A DNA stretch of 10,008 nucleotides from Clarireedia homoeocarpa (taxonomy: Eukaryota > Ascomycota > Leotiomycetes > Helotiales > Rutstroemiaceae), in contig LNKV01000171.1 of the NCBI GenBank assembly GCA_001465935.1, positions 10,134 to 20,141 on the forward strand, in the 5' to 3' direction. A model generated the notes under the pieces. The model had not been told where the DNA came from. It saw nothing but the letters and a program-made list of their open reading frames with translations, and did no database searches. Position numbers and translations under genes: made by a program. Of this stretch, positions 1-8,110 are shown piece by piece (within the stretch, counting starts at the first letter, position 1; each line of letters opens with the position of its first letter).

Positions 1-1746
1 ATTATCTTTCTAAAAACTAGAAACTATTTCTAATAAAAAAGATTAGTAAAAAGAAGATAAATCTAAAAGATCTTTATATAAAGTAATTAGAGAATATATA
101 GAAGTCTTATTTAAATAAGAATTAGAAGAAGTAATTTATATAGATTAAATATAAAGAAATAAGATTTGAAAATTAATTATAAAAATAATTAATAATTAAA
201 AAATAAAGAGATTAGAAAAGTAAAAAGAATTTAAAACTTATTAATAATAAAAGATAAATAATATCTATAATAATAGTATTAATCTTAATTGAAGATACTT
301 AATTTTTATAATTAAGAATAAAGAGATTAAAACTAAAAAGATCGAATTTATTATCTATTTTAGTTTAAATAAAAAAAGAAGTTTATATATTATTATACTA
401 TTAATAAGTCTAATAAATAGTTTATTAAATATATAATTAATTAACTAGAATTATTACTTTATAAATATAATTATAGTAAAGTCTATAATTAATTTAATAA
501 AAGTTATTATATTTATTCTTACTATTACTTTACTTATTTAATAGAATATAATTATATTTAAATATAGTGAAAATTAAGAAATAAAATAAAATAGAAAGTA
601 AAAGTTATAGAAAAAATAAATAGAAAGTATTATTATTACTACTAATATTATTATTATATAGTATAAATAGAAAGAAGTAATTTAAGTATATAAATTCTAA
701 AATAAGTATTTTAAACTTTATTATTATAGAAATTCACTAATAATTATATTTAATTAAAATGATAATAATAAAAACAATTATTTAAAGTAATTTAATCTAA
801 TTAAAACAAATATTTATTAAGTTAATTATATTTTAATTAGTTGATACTAATTAGAATTTCGAAATACTCTATTATTAAATAATTATTTAAAAGGATTATT
901 AATCTTAGTAAATAATATATAATCTATTTAATATAAATTTATAAGATTATCTACTTATTTATTTTCTAAAACTTATATAAAGATAAACTCTAATTATTAA
1001 ATTAATAAGAAATTATATTACTAGAAATAATATAAAAAGAAATAAATATTATAACTACTTATACCTATTATTTAAAATACTTTAAATAACAATTATAATA
1101 TAATCTCAAATAAATAAATTATAAAAGTTAATTATAAATATACTTAATATTTTATTTATTTAAAACTTTCCTTATTCTCTATAACTTAATATTAAAGTTA
1201 GAGAGTATATTATAGAAAGATCTATATAGTATATATAATTATAAAGTAGAATTAATTATTTAATCGAGTATATATATAATTAGTTTTTATAAACTAATCT
1301 TTAAAATTATAAAACCGAAGTTTATAATCTATATTATAATATTACTAAAAATTAATAATCTTAGTATATTACTTAGAACTTTTATTAATATATTATAATC
1401 TTTATTTATATTTCCTTTATAAATTATAGAATTAGATAGAACTACTTTTCTTAATTTAAAACTCTTACTAACTCTTATAAATAAGATTAGGAATCTTAAG
1501 AAAAGAGAGGATAATTAATTATATCTTTATTATTATTATATATTTAGTTATTATTTAAATTGTAATAACGATTTATATAAAATTATATATATAGTATATT
1601 AGTTTAACTAAGATACTTCGTTATAAAATATTACTTTATATAAGTTTTAAAACTCTAAGTTATATAAAGTCTCTTTTCTTATATATAACTTTAATTTTAT
1701 AATTTAATATTCTAAAGTTATTTAGTATTTTTATTAATAGTCTCGT
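1..1746. other. Unassigned RIP-degenerate sequence
   Basis: No gene, RNA or repeat could be assigned here. All frames on both strands carry many TAA/TAG codons. Two weak hints of former coding sequence exist. The plus frame that begins at base 1 gives a Lys/Arg/Ile-rich translation between about 1 and 330, with many stops that could be old Gln codons. The minus strand at about 1260-1530 gives a Lys/Arg/Leu-rich stretch that faintly recalls the basic helical part of fungal DUF3435-type proteins, but I could not match it well enough to name it. The sequence starts outside the window and ends abruptly at the edge of the reverse transcriptase fragment (about 1747), so it may be a different element joined to it. 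Confidence 0.4.
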
Positions 1747-1750
1747 TATA

Positions 1751-2054
1751 AAAACTTAGAAATTAATATATAAATAAAGAGAGTTATTAAGTTTTTTTAT
1801 AAATAAGATAAAAGTTATAAAAAGTATTTAATTTAGTTTAATAAAACTTTTAAATAAGTTATTTATAATATATTCTTTAATTACTTTTAACTCTTCTAAT
1901 AATATTTTATAAAGAGAGTTATATTTAAAAGTTTTTTCTTTATTACTCTCTAATTAAATTTTATAGTTATATAAATAATAAAGTAAAAAGAAGTTAGATT
2001 TAAATTTCGAGAATATATATATATATATTATATATTTAACTAGTATAAATAGTT
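1751..2054 (-). pseudogene. Ty3/Gypsy reverse transcriptase N-terminal fragment (older copy)
   Basis: This is a broken piece of a chromovirus-type pol gene, covering the end of the protease-RT linker and the start of the reverse transcriptase. It aligns without any gap to 7807-8110 (constant offset of 6056 bases), and most differences are transitions. The minus-strand translation keeps family landmarks: LEELKVIKEYI, FKSFIKLN (from the GFI-P motif) and LFIKKLNNSLYLYINF (from the LFVKKPDGSLR-C-DFR motif), with stops at old Gln/Arg positions. It has less G+C than the other copy. Some codons differ in ways RIP does not easily explain, so it probably comes from a related but distinct element. The homology stops sharply near 1750, just before the segment that should carry the first catalytic Asp, and no YxDD motif follows. 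It is non-functional. Confidence 0.85.
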
Positions 2055-2846
2055 ATAAACTATATAGTTAATATAATAATAATAGTTAGAAAGTATTAAA
2101 TAAATTATATTTAATTATTAATTAAAGTAATAATTATTTTTTAATTTAATCTATTAATATAATATATTTAATATTTTAAACTACTAGTTATACTTAAAAT
2201 TAAGTTTATATCTTTATTATTTAAATTATTAATATTATTATTAAGTTAATAGATAATATAATTAAAAAAGTTTTTTAAACTATTTTTTCTTTATTCTTAC
2301 TTTAATATCGATAACTACTTTAATTATTAATATTTATATTTTAACTAAATTAAAGTAAAAAGAATATAAATAATATTAAATAGTTTTATTAAATTATAAA
2401 AAGTTATATAAGAGAAGAGAAATAATATTAAAAATCTAAAATAGATTTATCTTCTATTTAATATATAATTTAAAATATTATTTAACTAGTTTTAAAAATA
2501 TCTTAAATATTAAACTAAGTATTAAGAATAATAATAATATTTTATAAAATATTATAAGAAAGCGAGCTTGTTTATTTAATTAATATAAAATAATTTAATT
2601 AGTTTTTATTTTAAAGTTAAAAAGATAGTTAATATATTATTATAATAAGTTCTTAGAGACTATATAGAATAAATAATTTAAAGAGTATTAAAAAATAATA
2701 TTATATATTAATAAAACTAGAATAAATCTATTTCTATTATTTAGAAAATCTTTTAAAAAGAGATTTAAAAGTAAGAAAAAATTAATTATTAATATTATTT
2801 AGTTAGCTATTAATATAACTAAAAAGATAAATTAAATTATTAATAA
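2055..2846. other. Unassigned stretch between RT fragment and solo LTR
   Basis: On the minus strand this lies upstream of the RT fragment, where the gag-protease linker of a Gypsy element would be. The RT frame can be carried on for a short way (to about 2075) with residues resembling the second copy. Beyond that the two diverge and I recognise no zinc knuckle, protease or gag motif. At under 0.8 kb it is too short for a full gag-protease region if the LTR at 2847-3061 belonged to the same element. One small patch near 2562-2571 (AGCGAGCTTG) keeps unusually many G and C bases. No RNA or regulatory feature was seen. Confidence 0.4.
2842..2846. repeat. Target site duplication, left copy
   Basis: The five bases AATAA directly precede the LTR and pair with AATAG at 3062-3066 on its other side. 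The single difference is G/A, the change RIP would make. Five base pairs is the usual duplication length for Ty3/Gypsy integrases. In sequence this AT-rich a chance match is easy, so the support is moderate. Confidence 0.5.
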
Positions 2847-3061
2847 TATAATAAGACTATTAATAAAAATACTAAATAACTTTAAAATTAATAATTATAA
2901 AAGTAAAAAGATTATAAAGATTTAAAAGTTTATATATAAAAAGAGATTATATATTTAATTATATATATACTAATATATATTTATATATTTAATATTTAAC
3001 TTACTTTTATAAAAGCTATATTCTTATATAATATTATAATAATTTAGTTAGAATTATTATA
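2847..3061 (-). repeat. Solo LTR of the chromovirus family
   Basis: These 215 bases match the 217-bp 3' LTR at 4583-4799 along their whole length, in the same orientation, with a net 2-bp length difference. Both copies start TATAATAAGACTATT and end GAATTATTATA on the plus strand, which fits original TG...CA termini after RIP turned TG and CA into TA. Differences are mostly C/T and G/A: for example GGGTCCGAAGG at 4653-4663 in the other copy reads AGATTTAAAAG at the matching place here. This copy is the more mutated one. No polypurine tract lies beside it and no internal element sequence is recognisable next to it, and near-identical 5-bp duplications flank it. I therefore call it a solo LTR, left when an element was lost by LTR-LTR recombination. 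Confidence 0.82.
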
Positions 3062-3066
3062 AATAG
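3062..3066. repeat. Target site duplication, right copy
   Basis: AATAG follows the LTR directly and matches AATAA at 2842-2846 except for one G/A difference. It supports a single integration event at this site with 5-bp staggered cutting, as in Ty3/Gypsy elements. Confidence 0.5.
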
Positions 3067-3182
3067 ATTAATTAAATTAAAAGTATAATAATTACTTTTA
3101 ATAATTATAAGAATATAATCTTTAATAATATATTCTCTATTACTATAATAATAATATAATTTAAATATATTATATCTAAATT

Positions 3183-4390
3183 TATTAAATTATCTTTATT
3201 ATAATTAATAGTATTATAATTAAAGAATTTATTTTTATTCTTTCTTTTATCTTTATTAATATTATCAAGTAATAATTTATTAAGATAATATAATAAAATA
3301 ATTATAAGATCGTTATTAAATTTATTTTAAAATATCTCGATTTATATAATATTTATTATTTTAATTTGATTTATAAGAATAAAGAATTAAAGTTCGAAAT
3401 TATTTTATTTCTACTTTAAAGTTATAATAAATATTTTAAATTTATATAAAATTATTATAATAAAGTTAGTAATTATATAATAAATATTAAGATATTTTAA
3501 AAAAATATTATTAATAAATTATATTTATTTAATAGGATTATTAGAATAATTAAATATAATATTAACTTTTTTTTAAATATTTAAATAAATATTATTATTT
3601 AAAAAACTAAAAGTATATATAATCTTATTATATTTAAAAGTATTTAAAAAAAGAATAATTATTTATATATAATAAATTTAATTCTTCTAATAAATATATT
3701 TAATATAATAAAGATAAAAGTTTATTTTTTTACTTATAAATTTAATAAAGTTCTTTTAAATATATAAACTATTAGTATTTATAATAATTTTATTATTAAT
3801 AACTCTATTAACTTTATAACTAATAAAGAGAAAATAATTCTATTCTTTAAAGTTTATTATATATTTTATTAATATAATAAGATCTTTAATAAAAAAAAAG
3901 TTAATAATTATCTTTTCTTATTTAAAAATATTATATAATTATTAAAAACTTACTTTTTTTTATATTTTCTTATTATAAAAAAATTAAATAATATTATATT
4001 TAATTATTAGATTATTATATTTATAAGTAAAAATAGTAATTTTATTTTATTACTAAATAATATTAATATTAAGAAAAATTTTCTTTATTTAATATTTATT
4101 AATTTCTTTTTTATATTCTTATTATATAATTATATTAGTTTTAATAATATCTTTTAAAGATTTCTTAATAGTTTTAAAAATAATATTAAAAAATTAATAA
4201 TTTTTAATATTTAAATTACTAAAAGAGTAAAATTCAATTATTATAATCTTAAAGATATTTATTACTTTTAAGATATTAATAATAATAAGATAATTCTATT
4301 ATAAAATTTCCTAGATAATAAATATAAATATAAAATTAATTATATTAATTACTTCTTCTAGTAAATCTTCTTATATTTATAGTATATTCT
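3183..4390 (+). pseudogene. Possible RIP-degenerate reading frame, family unknown
   Basis: I do not recognise this sequence. Read from 3183 in one plus-strand frame it gives about 400 codons with roughly 20-25 stops, nearly all TAA, where by base composition alone I would expect nearer 40. The remaining C and G bases sit in plausible codon positions (aag, gtt, gat, gaa, ctt, ttc), and one stretch of about 80 codons around 3760-4000 has few stops. The translation is almost entirely Ile, Asn, Phe, Leu, Lys and Tyr. That is what RIP makes from Thr/Val, Asp, Pro/Ser, Glu and His, so the original may have been rich in Pro, Asp, Ser and Thr. No catalytic motif, RT or integrase signature could be found. 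It could also be non-coding sequence whose open frame is chance. It lies between the solo LTR and the tandem repeat and has the lowest G+C of the window. Confidence 0.25.
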
Positions 4391-4399
4391 AGGTTTAAT

Positions 4400-4508
4400 A
4401 GTATTTATAATAACTATAATATTTTATAGTAATTATAATACTCGTAATAACTATAATATTTATAATAACTATAGTATTTATAATAACTTTAATATTTATT
4501 AATTATAG
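4400..4508. repeat. 18-bp tandem repeat, about six units
   Basis: Units of about 18 bp follow each other head to tail: 4400-4417 (AGTATTTATAATAACTAT), 4418-4436 (19 bp), 4437-4454, 4455-4472, 4473-4490 and a diverged unit at 4491-4508. The unit at 4437 reads AATACTCGTAATAACTAT and so retains a CG. The others differ mostly by transitions. The array lies at the end of the possible degenerate frame and about 75 bp outside the 3' LTR. It could be a minisatellite or the repetitive C-terminal coding part of a former gene, since 18 bp is six codons. One 19-bp unit speaks against a strictly kept reading frame. Confidence 0.75.
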
Positions 4509-4536
4509 GGTTTATAGTAATTATAAAGAAAAAGAG

Positions 4537-4551
4537 ATATAAAAGTATAAT
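4537..4551 (+). repeat. 15-bp direct repeat, copy 1
   Basis: ATATAAAAGTATAAT occurs here and again, identical, at 4568-4582, 31 bp further on. The second copy ends at the last base before the LTR. Its role is unknown. In such AT-rich sequence a 15-bp identity this close by is notable but could be chance. Confidence 0.6.
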
Positions 4552-4567
4552 AAACTATCACGGTATA

Positions 4568-4582
4568 ATATAAAAGTATAAT
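4568..4582 (+). repeat. 15-bp direct repeat, copy 2, abutting the LTR
   Basis: This is identical to 4537-4551. Its last base is the base before the outer end of the 3' LTR at 4583, so its last five bases (ATAAT, 4578-4582) would be the target duplication of the insertion if the element is otherwise intact. The matching copy would lie beyond the window's right edge. Confidence 0.55.
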
Positions 4583-4799
4583 TATAATAAGACTATTAAT
4601 TAAGATATTGAATAACCTTAGAATTAACAACTATAAAGCTAAAAAGATTATAAGGGTCCGAAGGCTTATATATAAAAAGTGATTATATATTATATTATAT
4701 ATATACTAATATATACTAATATATACTTGATATCTAACTTACTTCTAGAAAGATTATATCTTTATATAATATTATAATAATTCGATTAGAATTATTATA
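4583..4799 (-). repeat. 3' LTR of the chromovirus (217 bp)
   Basis: The LTR is bounded on the inside by the polypurine tract (4803-4814) and on the outside at 4583. Its ends, TATAATAAG... and ...ATTATTATA on the plus strand, fit TG...CA after RIP. It matches the solo LTR at 2847-3061 along its length, and most differences are transitions. This copy keeps more of the original C and G, for instance GGGTCCGAAGG at 4653-4663. At 217 bp it is short for a Gypsy LTR but within the known range. It contains short ACTAATATAT-type tandem units around 4700-4725. The 5' LTR and primer binding site are not in the window. Confidence 0.88.
4664..4676 (-). promoter_or_regulatory. Possible TATA box inside the LTR
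   Basis: On the minus strand the LTR reads TTTATATATAAGCC, followed by a GC-richer patch (CTTCGGACCC). A TATA box in this orientation would drive element transcription in a complete 5' LTR. The T/A run is conserved in the solo LTR, where the flanking C and G bases have decayed. TATA-like words are everywhere in this window, so the relatively GC-rich neighbour and the position within the LTR are the only support. Confidence 0.25.
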
Positions 4800-4802
4800 T
4801 TA

Positions 4803-4814
4803 CCTCTCTCTTTT
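4803..4814 (-). promoter_or_regulatory. Polypurine tract (plus-strand primer site)
   Basis: The minus strand reads AAAAGAGAGAGG, two bases from the LTR edge at 4799. LTR retrotransposons need a purine run directly upstream of the 3' LTR; it resists RNase H and primes second-strand DNA synthesis. Its position and orientation fix both the strand of the element and the inner boundary of the 3' LTR. A purine-only strand with few TG/CA contexts is naturally poor in RIP targets, which may explain its good preservation. Confidence 0.85.
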
Positions 4815-5006
4815 AAAAAAGCTCGCTCTCGAGTATCTTAATTACTTTATTAATTATTATCTTAATTATATATTCTTAAGGTTTCTTTTTAAATAAGTAT
4901 AAATAATCTAAATAGTCTATAATAAATAAATATAATATAATTATAAGAATAATAATATTAGTATCTTAATTTAATCTTATACTTTAAATATTATAAAATC
5001 TAGAAA
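4815..5006 (-). other. 3' untranslated spacer between pol stop and PPT
   Basis: About 190 bp lie between the end of the pol frame (5007) and the polypurine tract. No motif was recognised. A small patch GCTCGCTCTCGAG at 4821-4833 keeps several C and G bases, all in CT or CG context rather than CA. The spacing is ordinary for a fungal chromovirus. Confidence 0.5.
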
Positions 5007-5290
5007 TCACTTTTTATTTATTATAGTTATCAGATAGTCTCTTTTAGTATAGTTATAATTATCTTCTCTAGATTCCTATAATCAAAGCTATTCGGGGAGA
5101 AATACTAAAAGGCTAAATATCTTTAAGTTAACTTGATAGAAGTTTTAAAATAGTATTAAAGATATCTTAAAATCTAATATTTTATATTAAACTAGATTGA
5201 TATTATAACCTCTTTATTATATATAATACTTTAATAACCTTTATTTTAAATAGTAAACTAGTATTTACTTTATTTTATATTTATCTATTC
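5007..5290 (-). pseudogene. Pol C-terminus with decayed chromodomain
   Basis: Chromodomains at the end of chromovirus integrases bind methylated histone H3 and steer insertion into heterochromatin. At about 5279-5184 the minus-strand frame reads YKIK-stop-ILVYYLK-stop-RLLKYYI-stop-stop-RGYNINLV-stop-Y. That matches the EWEVE-IL...Y-VKWRGY...W pattern of the domain, with stops at the expected Trp/Gln/Arg places. It is followed by a helix-like piece (YKILDFKIS), then a short tail with LPE. The frame ends at TGA, 5007-5009, followed by about 190 bp to the polypurine tract. This is the expected place for a pol end, although a CGA-to-TGA change inside a slightly longer tail cannot be excluded. Several aromatic-cage and Trp positions are lost, so it could not function. 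Confidence 0.82.
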
Positions 5291-5299
5291 TTATTATAT

Positions 5300-6440
5300 T
5301 AATTAATAAAAGTAGTTTATTATACTAATTTAATAATAAATTATTGATTACCTTCTTTAACTTATCGATTAGGAATATATTATAGATTTATATAATACTA
5401 AGTAGATCCAGATAATAAAAATAACTAATATATTCTAAGACTTTAAAGTATCTATTAATAAAGTAATCTAACTTCTTAGATAATCGCTATATTAGTAGAT
5501 ATTATATATCTAACTAGATATAATTACTAATTTAGAAGTCTATTAACTAGTAATATTTATTTATTTACTTAGCTATTTACTTTTAAGTAGTTATAATAAT
5601 AGAGTAGATATATTCTAAAGCTTTATAATTATAATAAATATAAATATAAATATCTTAGATATTAAGGTTATTAACTAGAGAATATTTAATTAATTTCTAA
5701 TTTTATATAACTTTAAAAGTATATTTATAAAATACTTCGAAGAGAGATAAGTTATTAAAAGAAGAATATAATAAGATTAGTTATATATAGTCTATTATTA
5801 GTAGGAATTCGAACTAGTTATCTTAATAATAATTAATAAAAGGTTTTAACTATTTTTATAAATACTAGTTATAAACTTTTATTTATCTATTAGTTTAAAG
5901 ATAGTTGATAATAGAAAGTTTAATTTTAGTTTTAAAAATATTATTAAATTTAGTTTAGAATAAAGATATAAACTAAGATTTATAGTTAGATAGTATTATA
6001 ATAGATAAATTATAATATTAGTAAATATATAAAATATAAAGTTTAGTCTAGTCTTTTATAATAATAATCTTATAATATAAGATTATAATAATTTATTTAT
6101 TTAATCGATCGATAATAATAAATATATTATTATATTTATACTTATCTTTATTAAAATTATAATAATCTATTATAATATATTCTTATATATAAGTTAGAAC
6201 TAGTAATAAATAAAGTAGTTTAAATATCTTATCTCTCAGAACTAAGTTTCGATAATATATATAATAATTATAGATATATATAATAATATTATTTTTTATA
6301 AAGTATTAGTAATAGTATTTTTTAAGAAATAAATAAGTCTTTTTAATATCTAGATAAACTATAATAATAGAGTTATATACTTTGCGAATAAGAAGAGTCT
6401 TTAGATTTTTAGTATCTAGAATAATAAAATAGTTTTTATA
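5300..6440 (-). pseudogene. Integrase (zinc-binding, DDE core, C-terminal domain), inactivated
   Basis: Integrase inserts the element DNA into the host genome. In minus-strand order, the HHCC zinc-binding domain is at about 6360-6250: YLDIKKTYLFLKKYYY has Tyr at the expected first His (6354-6356), and the CxxC pair reads YxxY (6255-6266). The core begins at 6165-6167 with the first catalytic Asp retained, in IIIDYYNFNKDKY. IIIDRLNK and the second Asp motif follow, the latter as SNYKS-stop-FISLF with Asn at 5985-5987. The (HP)QTDGQ motif comes next (NYL-stop-TNR) with an apparent Glu-to-Lys at 5877-5879. FNNLSLFEVFYKYTFKV at about 5700 fits the GLSPFEV-YG--P motif. The C-terminal GPY/F-like domain includes KLDYFINRYFKVLEYI near 5400-5470. 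All of this is in one frame with pol. Double mutation of zinc and catalytic residues makes it dead. Confidence 0.92.
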
Positions 6441-6719
6441 AAATAATAAGTTTTCCTTAACTTTGAACTTAGATTTAAACTTTGATTCTTTTCGATTTAC
6501 TATAATTTATAAAGTTTATAAGGAATTATAATCGTAATTCGCTTATAAAATATAAGTAACTAGATTAATAAGACTTATAAAATTTATAAGAGTATTTACT
6601 TCGAAGGTAGATTCGTTAAAATAATTATATATATAGGAAGTTAAAATCCAAGAGTCTAACTTCTTATTCTTAAGTAATTACTAGATATAATATTTTTTTT
6701 TAGATTTATTTTAGAAATC

Positions 6720-7135
6720 TAATTTATCTTCTTTTTAAATAAGAATATTTATTAATAAATTATCTTTATTAGAATAATATATAATAAGAAAATAATAATT
6801 AGTTAAAAGTTTAGTCTATCAAGCTTACTAGATATTAAATATTTTAGTAGTTATAAAGTATTTTAAGACCTTGTAGTTAGTATAAACCCGGATCTAGTAT
6901 AAAGTATTTATTAGCTTAGTATACTAGTATAAGAATAACTTTATAATTATAAATATTTCTTTATTATAAACTTTATAATTAAGCTTAGTTAGTTATATTG
7001 TTTTTAAAAAATATATAATTAGAAACTAGTTATTATTATATTTCTAAGATAATATACTTATTATAACTTTATCTAATATATTAGTTTCGAGTATATAAGA
7101 AAGGTTATAATTATAATATTATAGAAATAGAGCGG
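6720..7135 (-). pseudogene. RNase H domain of pol, inactivated
   Basis: RNase H removes the RNA strand of the RNA:DNA hybrid during reverse transcription. The minus frame gives ISALFL-stop-YYNYNLSYILETN with Asn at 7080-7082 in place of the first catalytic Asp of the LETDAS motif. LDKVIISILS-stop-KYNNN follows. LTKLNYKVYNKE then has Lys at 6972-6974 where the family has Glu (LNYE-YDKE), and VYTNYKVLKYF has Asn at 6876-6878 for the Asp of YTDHK-L-YF. A run of stops near 6810-6827 (TAG TAA GCT TGA TAG) corresponds to the family's QARW segment. YYSNKDNLLINIL matches the Y-PGK-N--ADALSR end of the domain. It continues in frame from the RT and leads into a spacer of about 90 codons before the integrase zinc domain. 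Confidence 0.92.
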
Positions 7136-7199
7136 AGATCAGTATTTCTTTAAATATATTAAATAATTACTAATAACTAATATCGAAGTTAAAACAAGT

Positions 7200-8110
7200 T
7201 ATAACTTTTATCAGATTAATAAAAAGTTTTATAATTATATTAAATTTATAGATAAATCGTTGATAAAAGTTATAGAAGTTTAAGAATAATTGAATATCTT
7301 TAAATATAATCGAGTATATCTATCTTTAAATAATAGTTACTTTCTTAAGATCAACTTCGATATTATTAATTAAGATAATAAAACTAAAATACTTTATATA
7401 TTTAATATCGAACTTATATTTCTTAAAGTCAACTTATAGACTAGTATCTTTAAGTTTTTAAAATATTTAGATAATATAAATTATATACTCAAGTTTATTT
7501 TCTAAGTAAATTAAAATATTATTAAAATAAATAATATAAAAAATATTAAGAAAATCAAATAAAATATTATTTATATAATACTAATATATAGCTAAGCTAT
7601 TAGTTAGTCTAAATAATATAACTTTATACTTATATATCTTATACTATATATAGAATATAATATACTTTTTAGAGGCCGGGTTTATATAAATACAATAGAA
7701 TATTTAATAGATATCTAGTTTAATAAAGACTTTTACTTTTGAAAACCTAGTTAAAATCTTATTAATAAATAAAAGTAGATATCTATCTTTATAAATAAAA
7801 GTATTCAAGACTTGGAAGTTAATATATAAATAAAAGAAATTATTAAACTTTCTTATAAATAAGATAAGAATTATAAAAGATATTTAGTTTAGTTTAATAA
7901 AGCTTTTAAATAAGTTATTCGTGATATATTCTTTAACTACTTCTAGCTTCTTTAACAATATCTTATAAAGAGGATTATATTTAAAAACTTTTTTTTTATT
8001 ACTCTTTAATTAGATCTTATAATTATATAAATAATAAGATAAAAGAAAGTCGGACTTAGACTTCGAGAATATATATATATATACTATATATTTAATTAGT
8101 ATAAGTAGTT
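7200..8110 (-). pseudogene. Ty3/Gypsy reverse transcriptase, inactivated
   Basis: This is the polymerase of the element. Landmarks in minus-strand order are: LLSYYLYNYKI (from LPPHRPYDHKI) at about 8010-8045; KKLEVVKEYITNNLFKSFIK; LFIRKFNNFFYLYINFQVLN (LFVRKPNG-LR-CVDYRALN); KDRYLLLFINKIL (KDRYPLPLIDE-L); VFIKLD with the first catalytic Asp kept at 7713-7715; and INPASKKYIIF. The YxDD box reads YFNN at 7518-7529, both Asp turned to Asn. LIYLENKLEY, KKYKFDIKYIKYF and the thumb piece FKDIQLFLNFYNFY (VKD-QSFLGF-NFYR) at about 7210-7300 follow. No frameshift was seen. Its first 304 bases are the segment duplicated at 1751-2054. The spread of family motifs leaves no real doubt about identity. Confidence 0.96.

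Noticed and set aside
1277..1296. Perfect 8-bp hairpin (ATTAGTTT and AAACTAAT around a 4-base loop)
   Set aside because: Short inverted repeats are expected by chance in sequence this AT-rich, and there is no gene end here for a terminator.
1260..1530. DUF3435-like (fungal tyrosine-recombinase-related) basic region on the minus strand
   Set aside because: Only a vague Lys/Arg/Leu pattern was seen, with no conserved motif and doubtful frame, so it was not called as a gene.
2011..2034. AT dinucleotide runs (also about 8068-8086 and 9887-9900) as microsatellites or origins
   Set aside because: They are common by-products of CA-to-TA and TG-to-TA change, and the first two are homologous positions in the two RT copies.
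2847..3061. LTR as the 5' LTR of the element carrying the RT fragment at 1751-2054
   Set aside because: Only about 0.8 kb separates them, with no primer binding site or gag seen next to the LTR, and the flanking 5-bp repeat fits a solo LTR better. A large internal deletion cannot be fully excluded.
3760..4000. Match of the plus-strand frame to a Gypsy RT N-terminus
   Set aside because: A few residues look similar, but the following landmarks (GPLY, ELE-L--YL, FVKK) do not appear, so no RT call was made.
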